18,359 nt of DNA from Campylobacterota bacterium (GTDB taxonomy: Bacteria; Campylobacterota; Campylobacteria; Campylobacterales; Sulfurospirillaceae), in contig RZYK01000022.1 in the NCBI GenBank assembly GCA_009930355.1, positions 1 through 18,359 of the forward strand. Direction: 5' to 3'. A model generated the notes under the pieces. It made no database searches. It was given only the letters and a program-made list of their open reading frames with translations, and was not told where the DNA came from. Shown one piece after another: positions 7,425 through 15,492 of the stretch. A program made the translations under genes and the position numbers. The number at the start of each line of letters is the position of its first letter. Within the stretch, counting starts at the first letter, position 1.

Positions 7425-8216
7425 GTGAACATAAAAAAGATGCATATGGTAGGTTTTTCACCTACGCATACAACCAAAACGGTTTTAGAGAGTATTGCTT
7501 CTGGGATGGATATTGCAGACGCAACGTTGATAGATATGACCCTTCCCACACACGCTGAAGCGATACGTTTTGGCTCTGAGGAGGTGGTTATCATAGGCGC
7601 ACCTGTCTATGCGGGACGTTTACCTGTGCATGCGGTGGAGCGATTTAGAAAGCTTAAGGGTGAGCATACCTTAGCCATTATTGTGGTGGTGTATGGGAAC
7701 CGTGAATTTGAGGATGCGCTTTTGGAACTGAAACATTTGGTCATTGAGCAGGGATTTGTTCCTGTGGCGGGGGCAGCGTTCATCGGAGAGCACTCCTTCT
7801 CAACGGTGGAATTTCCAGTCGCACAGGGGAGACCTGATAGTGCTGATATGGCCTGTGCAAGGGCATTTGGAGAAGAGGTACACGCCAAAATCGCTGCGTT
7901 AGAGAGTTTAGTGGGTGTGGAGATTGAGGTGCCTGGAAATTTCCCTTATAAAAATGGAATGCCCGCCAATAGCGTTGCGCCTGTGAGTGGGGTGGCATGT
8001 ACAGCATGTGGGGTGTGTGAGAGTGTGTGCCCGACTGGAGCGATTGAAGTGGGACATGAGGTTATTACAGAGGCTTCGCTTTGCATTCGCTGTTGTGCGT
8101 GTATAAGAGCGTGTCCTCATGAAGTGCGTGTGATAGAAGATGAGGCATGGAAGGCGATTGGGGTGAGGTTGCATACGAATTGCAACGTACCTAAAGCGCC
8201 ACAGCTTTTTTGTTAA
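7425..8216 (+). CDS. EFR1-type flavodoxin/ferredoxin protein
   Basis: A 263-residue protein with an N-terminal flavodoxin-like half (VGFSPTHTTKTV at 9-20, then IIGAPVYAGRLP at 56-67). Two 4Fe-4S motifs follow: Cys192, 195, 198 and 202 in CTACGVCESVCP, and Cys220, 223, 226 and 230 in CIRCCACIRACP. This order matches the EFR1 family of ferredoxins. It is an electron carrier or oxidoreductase, cytoplasmic by the absence of a signal peptide. The start is GTG at 7425 after AGAAGGAAA. It follows the DarAB genes on the same strand, which suggests that it donates or accepts electrons in ring aromatisation or desaturation. EFR1 proteins are widespread, so that link is inference. Confidence 0.85.
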   Translation: MNIKKMHMVGFSPTHTTKTVLESIASGMDIADATLIDMTLPTHAEAIRFGSEEVVIIGAPVYAGRLPVHAVERFRKLKGEHTLAIIVVVYGNREFEDALLELKHLVIEQGFVPVAGAAFIGEHSFSTVEFPVAQGRPDSADMACARAFGEEVHAKIAALESLVGVEIEVPGNFPYKNGMPANSVAPVSGVACTACGVCESVCPTGAIEVGHEVITEASLCIRCCACIRACPHEVRVIEDEAWKAIGVRLHTNCNVPKAPQLFC

Positions 8217-8250
8217 AGTGCGTTACCATTTTTGTTACAAAGGGTTTTAA

Positions 8251-9165
8251 ATGTCTACACATCCTACGTTTTTAGAGCAATTTCGCTCTTTTTACCTTCA
8301 AAATAAACTGAGTGACCTTGAGGTTGCCATTGACTATTTTAGTGTGTTTGGAGGTACGCAGTGGAATGTTGATACCACCAAACCTCTTTTTGAACTCATT
8401 TCTGAGAAGATTTTAAAGCATTACACCTACATTCATGCCGACATCACGAAACTCACACACAGTAATAAACAAAGTCATGCGCTTTTAAGTGCGTGTGCCA
8501 CAGGGGATGGACGTCTTTTTTCTTCTTACAAACGGGCTCGTTTGAGCAGAGAAGAGGGCAATGAAGCTTTGCATGCACTCTTACGCAGTGGTTTGGTGGA
8601 GCGTGAGTATTCACTGGAGCGTCCCTTAAGAGAAGAGGATGACAACTCTGAGAAACTTCGTTTTCAAACACCGTTTATGCGTTTTTGGTTTGCGTTTGTT
8701 TCGCCGTATTATAAGACGATTAAAGAGAACGATTTTAGTGAGGTTGAAAAAGCGTTTTGTAACCGAGAACAAGGCTTGAGTGATGCCATTTTTCAAAACC
8801 TTGCACAGAGCTTTTTGCAACACGTTTTTCAAGACGATAAGATCGTGGAGATAGGCGGTTATTGGGATAAAAATTCAGAAATTGATATTTTAGCTAAGAG
8901 CCAATCAGGAAAGCTCATTGCGGGGAGTTGTCGCTATACGAAAAGTAAAGTGAAAAAGAGTGAACTCACTAAACTCAAAGAGCAGTGCGCTTTGGCTGAA
9001 CTGGAGCCTGATATGTATATTATTTTTAGTAAAAGTGGATTTAGCTCAGAACTTAAAGCACTGAAAAGCGAGAGTCTGAAACTTTTTACGCTTAAGAGTT
9101 TAAAACCTTTGGTGGAAGGGATAGATAAAAAAGAACTCCTTCCTTGCGTAGGGAAAAAATACTAA
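8251..9165 (+). CDS. DUF234-domain protein with a degenerate nuclease motif
   Basis: A 304-residue protein similar to the C-terminal part of archaeal-type STAND ATPases (DUF234), without the ATPase half. Residues about 75-125 resemble a winged helix. The C-terminal half looks like a PD-(D/E)XK fold: Asp212 lies in EIDILAKS, but where ECK would be expected the sequence is SCRY (226-229), so metal-dependent cutting may be lost. It has its own AAAGGG site and sits 34 bases after the ferredoxin-like gene. Stand-alone DUF234 proteins occur in Campylobacterota with no known function. It ends at the convergent junction and may be a chance neighbour of the pigment cluster. Confidence 0.7.
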   Translation: MSTHPTFLEQFRSFYLQNKLSDLEVAIDYFSVFGGTQWNVDTTKPLFELISEKILKHYTYIHADITKLTHSNKQSHALLSACATGDGRLFSSYKRARLSREEGNEALHALLRSGLVEREYSLERPLREEDDNSEKLRFQTPFMRFWFAFVSPYYKTIKENDFSEVEKAFCNREQGLSDAIFQNLAQSFLQHVFQDDKIVEIGGYWDKNSEIDILAKSQSGKLIAGSCRYTKSKVKKSELTKLKEQCALAELEPDMYIIFSKSGFSSELKALKSESLKLFTLKSLKPLVEGIDKKELLPCVGKKY

Positions 9166-9183
9166 GTTAGAAGCCAAAGAGAC

Positions 9184-9218
9184 TTTTACATGTAAAGAGT
9201 AACTCTTTACATGTAAAA
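9184..9218. terminator. inverted pair of TTTACATGTAAA forming a bidirectional terminator-like hairpin
   Basis: TTTTACATGTAAAGAGT (9184-9200) and ACTCTTTACATGTAAAA (9202-9218) are perfect inverted repeats around one base, giving a possible 17-bp stem. Exact palindromes lie at 9185-9196 and 9206-9217. It sits between two converging genes (stops at 9165 and 9226), as a shared terminator would. No strong T tract follows on either strand, so termination is inferred. Confidence 0.7.
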
Positions 9219-9225
9219 AGAGAGC

Positions 9226-9648
9226 TTAGGGGTACAGTTGTCCGACAAGCTCTTTAATTTTGACTTCACCGTTGATGAATTTCCCCATATTTGCACTTCC
9301 GCTAAGGGAATCATAGGTTGCTTCACCACTTAAAACACCGTTTTTGTAGACTTTAATGTTGGCGTATGCCATATAAAGCGCCATATCCCAACGCCAATTT
9401 GCGGTGTAGGTTGAGGTAATGGGACAAACATTCACGTTATCTGGGGATTGTTTGAGGATAGGCTTATACCCTTTTTCAATCAGTGCTTGTTGATAGACGG
9501 GTAAAAAGTTATTTAACACCGCTGGATTTTGGATAATACACACCTCTTTGCTCTCTAGCATCCCCACAGGTTTTATCTCCTGTTTGATGGAACATCCTGT
9601 CAATAAAAGCAGACTCAGAGTGCTTGTAATAGCCCATGTTATTTTCAT
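9226..9648 (-). CDS. lipoprotein resembling the Sbal_3080 family
   Basis: A 140-residue predicted lipoprotein. MKITWAITSTLSLLLLTGC has a lysine-containing n-region and a hydrophobic stretch ending in the lipobox LLTGC, with Cys19 as the lipid-bearing residue. The mature part contains CPITSTYTANWRWDMALYM and YDSLSG, patterns I associate with the Sbal_3080 lipoprotein family, whose function is unknown. The start at 9648 has AAGGAAT just upstream; an in-frame start at 9741 would place 31 charged residues before the signal peptide. It is the last gene of the leftward operon, 25 bases after the large exported protein. It may help retain or move the product at the cell envelope. Confidence 0.75.
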   Translation of the reverse strand: MKITWAITSTLSLLLLTGCSIKQEIKPVGMLESKEVCIIQNPAVLNNFLPVYQQALIEKGYKPILKQSPDNVNVCPITSTYTANWRWDMALYMAYANIKVYKNGVLSGEATYDSLSGSANMGKFINGEVKIKELVGQLYP

Positions 9649-9673
9649 ATTTATTCCTTTTAGTAGAGTGGTT

Positions 9674-11167
9674 TTATTTTTTAAAAATCGTATCAAAGTT
9701 CTCATTTTTATTTTGAGAACACTCTTTTCTTTGCGCTTCATTTTTCTCTTTTTGTGCTTCTATCTGTGCGTATTTTTCATCGTTCATTATTTCCTGAGGG
9801 ACACTTAACTCATGGATACTGTATGCGCCACTAAATCCACTGATTGTTTGACCCTCAGGTGCAAAAATGAAGGATTTAGGTGAAAAAACTCCATCTTCAC
9901 AGTGAAAATGACCTGAGATACAGCTACATTTTTGGAAGAGTTTGTAGCCTGTTGCCAGTCTGTTTTGGCTGTATAAAATAGAGGTGTTTTTATCGATTTC
10001 TCCTTCGATACTGCTTTGGGGTGTGCTTGAGTGAATCAGAATGGCTTTGATGCTTGTTTGAAGGGGATTATGGATTTTCCATGTACTCGCATGGTGTGAT
10101 TCTAGGAGTAGTACCACAGGTTTATCTGATTTTTGAAGCGTTATATGGATGCTATTGTCTTTATTTTTACTCTCATAGGCACCAACATACCAAAATGCTA
10201 ATTCGTTTTTCTCAAGAAGATTGAGACGCTCTTTGAGTTCTTGTTGCGTGTATTTTGTGATTTCAGGTAAGATTTTTACGGCTAAGGTGGTGGTATGCCA
10301 GCCGTTGAGGTATTCGATTTCTACTTTGTGAAACCCTTTGGTGAACGTATAGGGAATTTCAACATTGCTTTGACCTTCATACACGATATACCCATCAATA
10401 ATAAGGCGCAATTTAGAGTTGCTAAATGAGATGTAAAAAACCTTTTTCTCATCGGTTTTAGACTCAAAATTTCCTACCCAATAACCCCCAAAGTGACCTG
10501 AATCAATGTTGTGAAAATCTTTGTAGGGATAATTGACATTAATCTCTGTAACTCTTTCAGAAGCAACAATTTTTTTAGGATTGGTTGTATCGATGTAGTG
10601 TGCTTTAAAGGCATTTTTAGGAATATCACGTGAGATATTCAGCTGGTCTGCCCACGTGCTTTGTGCTTTTTTAAGACCACCATGTTTGACAAACTCTTGA
10701 ATATCTTGATCGATTTTTTGTTTTTCTTTGGTAGCAAATTCGATGTAGCGTTTATAGGATTCTAGTGCGGCATCTCTCATCTTTGGAAGGGTATGTTTTT
10801 CAAACTCTTTTTGATAGAAACGCCCAAGCAGTTTATGAAATAGCGCACTTTCAGGGTACATCTTCATGAGAGGTTCAAGGTATCTAGGGGTGTGATAATC
10901 TGCTGTTTTTGAAAGATAAAGGGCGTATTGTTCTAAGTATCGCAGGTGCGTTTTCTCATCCATGCACGAAGGTTTTGTCGTGAGAATTCGCCTAAATTCT
11001 GTGTTATTTAAAAGAATTAAAGCATGTTTTGTATCCTCAAATTTTTCATAGATGAGTTTAGATTCTTGAGAAATCTTTTCTACCTCTTTACAGATATCCG
11101 CATCAGAAACAGCATATAAAGAGAACGTTGTAAGCAAGAGCATAAGCCCAACACGAAAAATTCCCAT
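9674..11167 (-). CDS. large exported protein with a PA14-like beta domain
   Basis: A 497-residue protein I cannot name. Residues 1-19 are a signal peptide (MGIFRVGLMLLLTTFSLYA). Residues about 25-165 are helical, with a TPR-like stretch at 95-150. Residues about 225-300 (GGYWVGNF, LRLIIDGYIVYEG, GFHKVEIEYLNGW) resemble the folding pattern of PA14-type sugar- or ligand-binding domains, and a related pattern recurs from about 325. A CSC...HC cysteine cluster lies at 414-423. The tail (465-497) is charged and rich in Glu and Lys. The start at 11167 is preceded by AAAGGAG; the longer frame from 11227 would displace the signal peptide. Its place behind ketosynthase genes suggests a periplasmic role for the lipid product. 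Confidence 0.75.
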   Translation of the reverse strand: MGIFRVGLMLLLTTFSLYAVSDADICKEVEKISQESKLIYEKFEDTKHALILLNNTEFRRILTTKPSCMDEKTHLRYLEQYALYLSKTADYHTPRYLEPLMKMYPESALFHKLLGRFYQKEFEKHTLPKMRDAALESYKRYIEFATKEKQKIDQDIQEFVKHGGLKKAQSTWADQLNISRDIPKNAFKAHYIDTTNPKKIVASERVTEINVNYPYKDFHNIDSGHFGGYWVGNFESKTDEKKVFYISFSNSKLRLIIDGYIVYEGQSNVEIPYTFTKGFHKVEIEYLNGWHTTTLAVKILPEITKYTQQELKERLNLLEKNELAFWYVGAYESKNKDNSIHITLQKSDKPVVLLLESHHASTWKIHNPLQTSIKAILIHSSTPQSSIEGEIDKNTSILYSQNRLATGYKLFQKCSCISGHFHCEDGVFSPKSFIFAPEGQTISGFSGAYSIHELSVPQEIMNDEKYAQIEAQKEKNEAQRKECSQNKNENFDTIFKK

Positions 11168-11177
11168 AAAAACTCCT

Positions 11178-11912
11178 TTAAAGATGAGGTTTGACAAGTG
11201 TGATAACCATACATTTACCACGTTCATCGCTTTTTACATGTAAAGATGTCTCTTTCTCTTTTAAGCTTTGAAGTTGCTCCCAAAAAGAGGTGGGAGTGAG
11301 TGTTGCATGGTAGTGCTCTTCTGCTTTGTTTAGACTCTCAAACGTCTCAATACGCTCAATTTTTGCCAGAGCATTTGCAGGATTTTGGTTAGCGTAAATC
11401 CAACAGCTTTTATCGAAACACACCTCTTTTGTTATAGGGCGGTGTTTTTCTTCGATAAAACTCAAAGAGGTATCGACATATCCTACTAAAACATCGTCCA
11501 CTTCTTCATGCATAAGATCAAAATATGCCAGTTGTAATGCTTTTTCAAAGCTTTGATTGTGAGCCGTGAGCATCATGTGTTTTCCTTCTGCCTTAAGTGC
11601 TTGGGCGATGTAAAAACTAGCATTGGTGTTAATACCCAAAAAATCAAAAGGCATAATGATGCCATCTTTTTTACTGACCTGTTCTAACACAGAAACCATA
11701 CTTTCCACGGGTCCATATTCGGTAGCTAAGTAGATGCCAATATTGGAAGAAAAGTTTTTGTTTTGAAGGCATGAGAGTGCGCCATAAACGGCTAAAAGGT
11801 TAAATTTATTGGCACGTCTGAGATTGATTTTACATAAAGAGGCTAGCTTTTGTTTATACAGAGTAAGCTCTTGTGTGGGCTCTAAAAGTTCGTAAGTATG
11901 GTGAATGTACAT
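11178..11912 (-). CDS. ketosynthase-like chain-length-factor protein 2
   Basis: A 244-residue protein resembling the N-terminal half of beta-ketoacyl synthases. IGIYLATEYGP (58-68) and FLGINTNASFYIAQA (91-105) occupy the places of the usual GSS..G strand and nucleophile elbow, but no catalytic cysteine is present and the C-terminal half is missing. It is the counterpart of the protein at 1622-2263, again directly downstream of an active ketosynthase (8-base gap). A strong AGGAGAG precedes the start. Likely an inactive partner that stabilises or sets chain length for the second ketosynthase. Similarity to the first copy is structural rather than close. Confidence 0.7.
   Translation of the reverse strand: MYIHHTYELLEPTQELTLYKQKLASLCKINLRRANKFNLLAVYGALSCLQNKNFSSNIGIYLATEYGPVESMVSVLEQVSKKDGIIMPFDFLGINTNASFYIAQALKAEGKHMMLTAHNQSFEKALQLAYFDLMHEEVDDVLVGYVDTSLSFIEEKHRPITKEVCFDKSCWIYANQNPANALAKIERIETFESLNKAEEHYHATLTPTSFWEQLQSLKEKETSLHVKSDERGKCMVITLVKPHL
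11233..11244. repeat. TTTACATGTAAA palindrome near the end of the second chain-length-factor gene
   Basis: Exact copy. Read on the - strand in frame as Leu-His-Val-Lys. Confidence 0.9.
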
Positions 11913-11920
11913 CCGCTCTC

Positions 11921-13078
11921 CTACTCTCGTGCCAAAATAAGCGAGGTAGTATTTCCCCCAAAGGCTACAAAATTGAAAAGAATCGTTAAGGGAATATCTT
12001 CACATGTAAAAGGCTCTTGCATTGGTGTGAAGCTTGCCTCTTTTGTTCCTTTTTCAAATCCTAAAGTATGAGGAAGAAAGCCCTCTTTAGCACACAGAAG
12101 CATTAAAGCAATTTCATTGCATCCACTAGCGCCTAACGTATGTCCAATAAAAGGTTTCAATGCTGTTACGGGTGGGTGCGTTGCATACTTTTCAAATAAA
12201 AGAGTGAGGGCATTGGCTTCGGAAGTGTTGTTGTTTTCACTTCCTGTGGCGTGGGCTTTAATAAGATCAATGGCTTTTAGGTCAAGATGTGCCGCTTTGA
12301 GTGCGCCATCCATTGTTTTAAAAATAGGCTCACCTGAGGGATTGCTGGTCGTTTCGCTGTAAATATCGCAGATGTTTTTTGAGCCTTTGTAATAAAAATC
12401 CTCTTTTGTTCTAGGCTTACTCTCTAAGAGAAGTGCGGAACACGCTTCACCTAAAATAATTCCATCGCTTTTTTCATCAAAAGGACGGTACATTTTGCTT
12501 TGAGAAAGAAGCATTAAGGAAGAAAAGCCATTGAAGGTGGTTTGATTAAACAACTCAATGCCTAAAACCAATGCTTTTGAAATGACGCCTTGCTCAATCA
12601 TCCTAGACGCATAGGCGAGAGCATTGACGCTAGAGGTGCAGGCAGTGGAAAACAAAAGTGCTTTATGTTGGGAATGTGTTAATGTTTCAAGGTATGTTCC
12701 TAAATAACCATACCCAATATGCTCAAACGCTTTCCCTTCTTTGCTTAAGCTGTAGCGTGTGTAACTCTCTTCATTTAAAGAAATTCCCATAGCTGTTGAG
12801 CCAATAAAAATAGCCAATTCAGCTTGTTCTTCTTCATTTAATCCTGCTTTTTGAATAGCTTCATGTACTACATAATCAATACATGCATAGAGTTTTTTCT
12901 CTTCAGATTCAAATGATTCTAAGAGATGATAATAGGGCTTTTGTGCAAAATGCTCTTGTAAAAAAGTTTCATAATTTTGTGCATTGAGACTATGTACTGT
13001 ACGGGTGATTTCATTTGGAGTTTTGCCTAAATTGCACCATAAAGACGCTCCCGTAATATACGCTTTTTTTGAACTCAT
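11921..13078 (-). CDS. beta-ketoacyl-ACP synthase 2
   Basis: A 385-residue FabF-type condensing enzyme. The catalytic set is Cys147 in STACTSSVN, His276 in KAHATGS and His313 in FIGHTLGASG, with a late FGGNT motif. KAHATGS replaces the usual AHGTGT, so the second active-site loop is unusual, but the histidine is kept. Its start overlaps the carrier protein stop as ATGA, with GAGGAAAG as ribosome binding site. It forms a unit with the upstream carrier protein and the downstream inactive partner, mirroring the first operon in the same order. It may build a different chain from the first set, for instance alkyl versus polyene. Confidence 0.9.
   Translation of the reverse strand: MSSKKAYITGASLWCNLGKTPNEITRTVHSLNAQNYETFLQEHFAQKPYYHLLESFESEEKKLYACIDYVVHEAIQKAGLNEEEQAELAIFIGSTAMGISLNEESYTRYSLSKEGKAFEHIGYGYLGTYLETLTHSQHKALLFSTACTSSVNALAYASRMIEQGVISKALVLGIELFNQTTFNGFSSLMLLSQSKMYRPFDEKSDGIILGEACSALLLESKPRTKEDFYYKGSKNICDIYSETTSNPSGEPIFKTMDGALKAAHLDLKAIDLIKAHATGSENNNTSEANALTLLFEKYATHPPVTALKPFIGHTLGASGCNEIALMLLCAKEGFLPHTLGFEKGTKEASFTPMQEPFTCEDIPLTILFNFVAFGGNTTSLILARE
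11999..12010. repeat. TTCACATGTAAA, one-mismatch palindrome in the second ketosynthase gene
   Basis: Eleven of twelve bases match. This is the one coding copy read in a different frame (Phe-Thr-Cys-Glu on the - strand). Confidence 0.75.
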
Positions 13079-13341
13079 CTTTCCTCAATAAAGGTTGCTA
13101 GGGTGTTAATATTGCTCATAATGGAGCGAATTTTTTTGCTATCGGTAATTTCAATGCCATATTTTTCTTTCAACGCCATTGAAATTTGAAGCGCATCCAT
13201 TGAATCGAGTTGTAAGGATGCATCGGAGCCAAAAAGTGGAGCATTGTCGTCAATATCTTCAGGACTAAACTCTTCTTTGTCACACTCTTTTAAAATGAGT
13301 TCTTTAAGTTCTTGTTTGAGTGAATTGGGGGTTTGGGGCAT
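13075..13341 (-). CDS. acyl carrier protein 2
   Basis: An 88-residue carrier protein with Ser47 in QLDSMDALQI as the phosphopantetheine site. Like carrier protein 1 it has a SPEDIDDNAPLFG stretch before the site, close to TPEDIDDEMPLFG in the first, so the two are clearly related. It starts 3 bases after the permease stop with AGGAGAG upstream and overlaps the ketosynthase start as ATGA. It is presumed to serve the second ketosynthase. Its presence inside an operon headed by an ABC transporter ties chain synthesis to export. Confidence 0.9.
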   Translation of the reverse strand: MPQTPNSLKQELKELILKECDKEEFSPEDIDDNAPLFGSDASLQLDSMDALQISMALKEKYGIEITDSKKIRSIMSNINTLATFIEER

Positions 13342-13344
13342 CGT

Positions 13345-14505
13345 TTAATCTCTCCTGTATTTAAGCGTAAGGTAAGCAAGGCTAAAAAAGCAAAGGGCAA
13401 AGGCAAGGAGTTTGGCAAGGGCGTATTTAATGTCACCAAATGTGCCTGCGTTGACAATGACCTCCAAAAAGCTATCGAGCGCCCAAGACATGGGCGAAAG
13501 TTCTGAAATTTCTTGCATCAGTTTTGGCATCACAATTTTAGGTACCATAATGCCTCCCAGTGCTGAAAGCATAATGTTGGACGTTCCACCCAAAATCGTT
13601 GCCATTTCACTGCTATTGCTGATGGTCGCAATACTCAAGGCAAAGGAAATTGCCGCAATGGAAACAACAGCAGAGATGAGCATAAGCAAAAAGAGACTTC
13701 CTTGAATCACGAGCGCATCGCCTCCTAAAAGAGGTAAGATATACATACCCACCAAAAGCATACAAAAAACTTGCAGTTGATTCATGACAAAATAGGGAAT
13801 AAACTTCCCTATAATAACGCCACTTAAAGGGATATTCATGCTTCGAAGTTTATCAATTGTACCAAAATTTTTCTCATTAATAAAGGTGTTAGAGATGGGA
13901 ATAAGAATAAAAAACATCGAAAAAATAAGCCATGAGGGAACGCTGTGCTGTACGGAGGTGATTTGTGTGGGATGGTTATCTTTGAGCACATAGGTATGGG
14001 TAATTTTCTCTTCAAAGCTTGCTTGTGTTGCTGATTTGAGGTTGAGTACGGTTGAAAAATTTTCAATGACCATCTCTGCCATTTTAAGACTCAAAAACTG
14101 TTTTAAAAAGGCAACTTGTTGGTAAGCGACATCAGAGCGGGAGATAATTTTAATGGACGCCTCTTCATTTTTGACAATATTTTCCATAAAATTAGGCGTC
14201 ATAGAGAGAATAAAATCGTAGGTTTTATTGGAGAGTGCTTCTTCAATGACGGTTTCATTTTCAATGAGGCGAAAGCTGAAAAATTGGTTTTGATTGAGTT
14301 TGTCCATAAAGGCACCAAAAGCAGAGGCGTTACTTTCGCTTTGAACACCAATGTTGAGTTTAACATCGTATTTATTCGCATAGGTGTTTTGAAGCGCTAA
14401 AGACATGATAATAATAAACAGAGTTGGCATCACAAAGAGCACAATCAGTGCGTGTTGATTGCGTAAAATAAGTAGAAACTCTTTTTTTAAAGTATGGTAC
14501 AGCAT
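13345..14505 (-). CDS. ABC-2 type transporter permease
   Basis: A 386-residue integral membrane protein with one transmembrane segment near residues 19-38, a large extracytoplasmic region (about 40-190) and about five further segments toward the C-terminus (WLIFSMFFILIP, VFCMLLVGMYILPLL, SLFLLMLISAVVSIAAIS, ILGGTSNIMLSALGG, LLAFALCFFSLAYLTL). This is the ABC-2 layout typical of lipid or drug exporters. Its start shares one base with the ATPase stop (TAATG), so the two are made in step. It probably exports or flips the acyl product of the same operon. The substrate is inferred only from context. Confidence 0.85.
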   Translation of the reverse strand: MLYHTLKKEFLLILRNQHALIVLFVMPTLFIIIMSLALQNTYANKYDVKLNIGVQSESNASAFGAFMDKLNQNQFFSFRLIENETVIEEALSNKTYDFILSMTPNFMENIVKNEEASIKIISRSDVAYQQVAFLKQFLSLKMAEMVIENFSTVLNLKSATQASFEEKITHTYVLKDNHPTQITSVQHSVPSWLIFSMFFILIPISNTFINEKNFGTIDKLRSMNIPLSGVIIGKFIPYFVMNQLQVFCMLLVGMYILPLLGGDALVIQGSLFLLMLISAVVSIAAISFALSIATISNSSEMATILGGTSNIMLSALGGIMVPKIVMPKLMQEISELSPMSWALDSFLEVIVNAGTFGDIKYALAKLLAFALCFFSLAYLTLKYRRD

Positions 14506-15368
14506 TAATCCCTCAACTCTTTCTTTGTCAATGATAAAAAGAGATCTTCTAAACTGTTTTTAGGCAGCTCAAGCTCTTTTACATGTAACGATTTTTCTTT
14601 GATTTCACAGAATGTTTCCACTAAAGTATCATAGTTTTCATGCAAATTAATCTCTTTTTTTGAGTCATCGCTTAAATGCAATGTTGCGATGTGGTCATTT
14701 TTCATCAGCTCCTCTTTACTTTGGTGGAACATAATTTTACCGTGGTCTAAAATGGCAATGTCATCGCAAAGGTACTCGATCTCATCCATGTAGTGTGAGG
14801 TGTAGATAATGGTAGTGCCTTCACTTTGATTAATCTTTTTAATCACATTTAAAATATAGTGGCGAGATTGGGGGTCAATGCCCACGGTTGGCTCATCAAG
14901 ATAAAGTATTTTGGGGTTGTTTAAGAGCCCAATAGCAATATTAAGGCGTCTTTTAAGCCCTCCTGAAAAGCTCTCAGCACGTTTATGGCGGTATTTTTCC
15001 AGTGCAGTCATCTCTAAGGCATAATGAATTTGACGGGTTAAATCTTTGTCTTTTAACCCATGGAGTGCACCAAAAAATTCTAAGTTTTCATAAGCACTGA
15101 GCGTTGGATAAAAGGCATAAGATTGAGGAACGAGGCTACACAGAGATTTTATCTCTTTTGGGTTTTTATCCCAGTCGTGTCCTAAAATCGTAATTTTTCC
15201 AGCCTCTTTGGGAATGAGAAAATTTAAAATGGAAACAAGGGTGGTTTTCCCCGCACCATTAGGTCCTAAAAGACCAAAAATGGAGCCTTGTTTGATGCTT
15301 AAATCTAAATGGTCTAAAACGACATTTTTCGAGTAACGTTTTAGAAGATGGGTAATGTGAATCGCCAT
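14505..15368 (-). CDS. ABC transporter ATP-binding protein
   Basis: A 287-residue ATPase. Walker A is GPNGAGKT (35-42), the Q-loop has Gln82, the signature is FSGGL (134-138), Walker B is ILYLDEP (154-160), and the switch His192 lies in YTSHYMDE. It powers the ABC-2 permease encoded next. I chose the start at 15368 (MAIHITHLLKRYSK), because it matches where the family begins; an in-frame ATG at 15416 would add 16 residues that cover the best -10 candidate. A near-palindrome at 14578-14589 encodes SLHVK near the C-terminus. It heads the leftward operon. Confidence 0.9.
   Translation of the reverse strand: MAIHITHLLKRYSKNVVLDHLDLSIKQGSIFGLLGPNGAGKTTLVSILNFLIPKEAGKITILGHDWDKNPKEIKSLCSLVPQSYAFYPTLSAYENLEFFGALHGLKDKDLTRQIHYALEMTALEKYRHKRAESFSGGLKRRLNIAIGLLNNPKILYLDEPTVGIDPQSRHYILNVIKKINQSEGTTIIYTSHYMDEIEYLCDDIAILDHGKIMFHQSKEELMKNDHIATLHLSDDSKKEINLHENYDTLVETFCEIKEKSLHVKELELPKNSLEDLFLSLTKKELRD
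14578..14589. repeat. TTTACATGTAAC, one-mismatch palindrome in the ABC ATPase gene
   Basis: Eleven of twelve bases match. Read on the - strand in frame as Leu-His-Val-Lys. Confidence 0.8.
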
Positions 15369-15415
15369 AAACTCTCTTTTACTGTATGTATAGTTATTAG
15401 TGTAATGCATTTTCA

Positions 15416-15421
15416 ATTATA
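15416..15421 (-). promoter_or_regulatory. candidate -10 element of the leftward operon
   Basis: The - strand reads a perfect TATAAT, 48 bases before the ATPase start. The region about 17 bases upstream has only a weak -35-like ATTTG. It lies in the 157-base gap between divergent genes. Confidence 0.5.
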
Positions 15422-15492
15422 GATTGCTTTGAGAGGTTCAAATCATAAGGATTGATGGGGTTTGGCTCAGTTATTTTTAACCTTTCACTCAA

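Noticed and set aside
8207..8237. Direct repeat TTTTTGTTA at the end of the ferredoxin-like gene
   Set aside because: Nine bases of low-complexity sequence, 22 bases apart. No stem or clear regulatory setting.
14116..14400. Open frame of 94 codons opposite the ABC permease gene
   Set aside because: It lies fully antisense to a well-supported membrane protein gene, has no ribosome binding site of note and no recognisable motif. The same applies to the other long antisense frames such as 2211-2525, 4240-4539 and 15568-15903.
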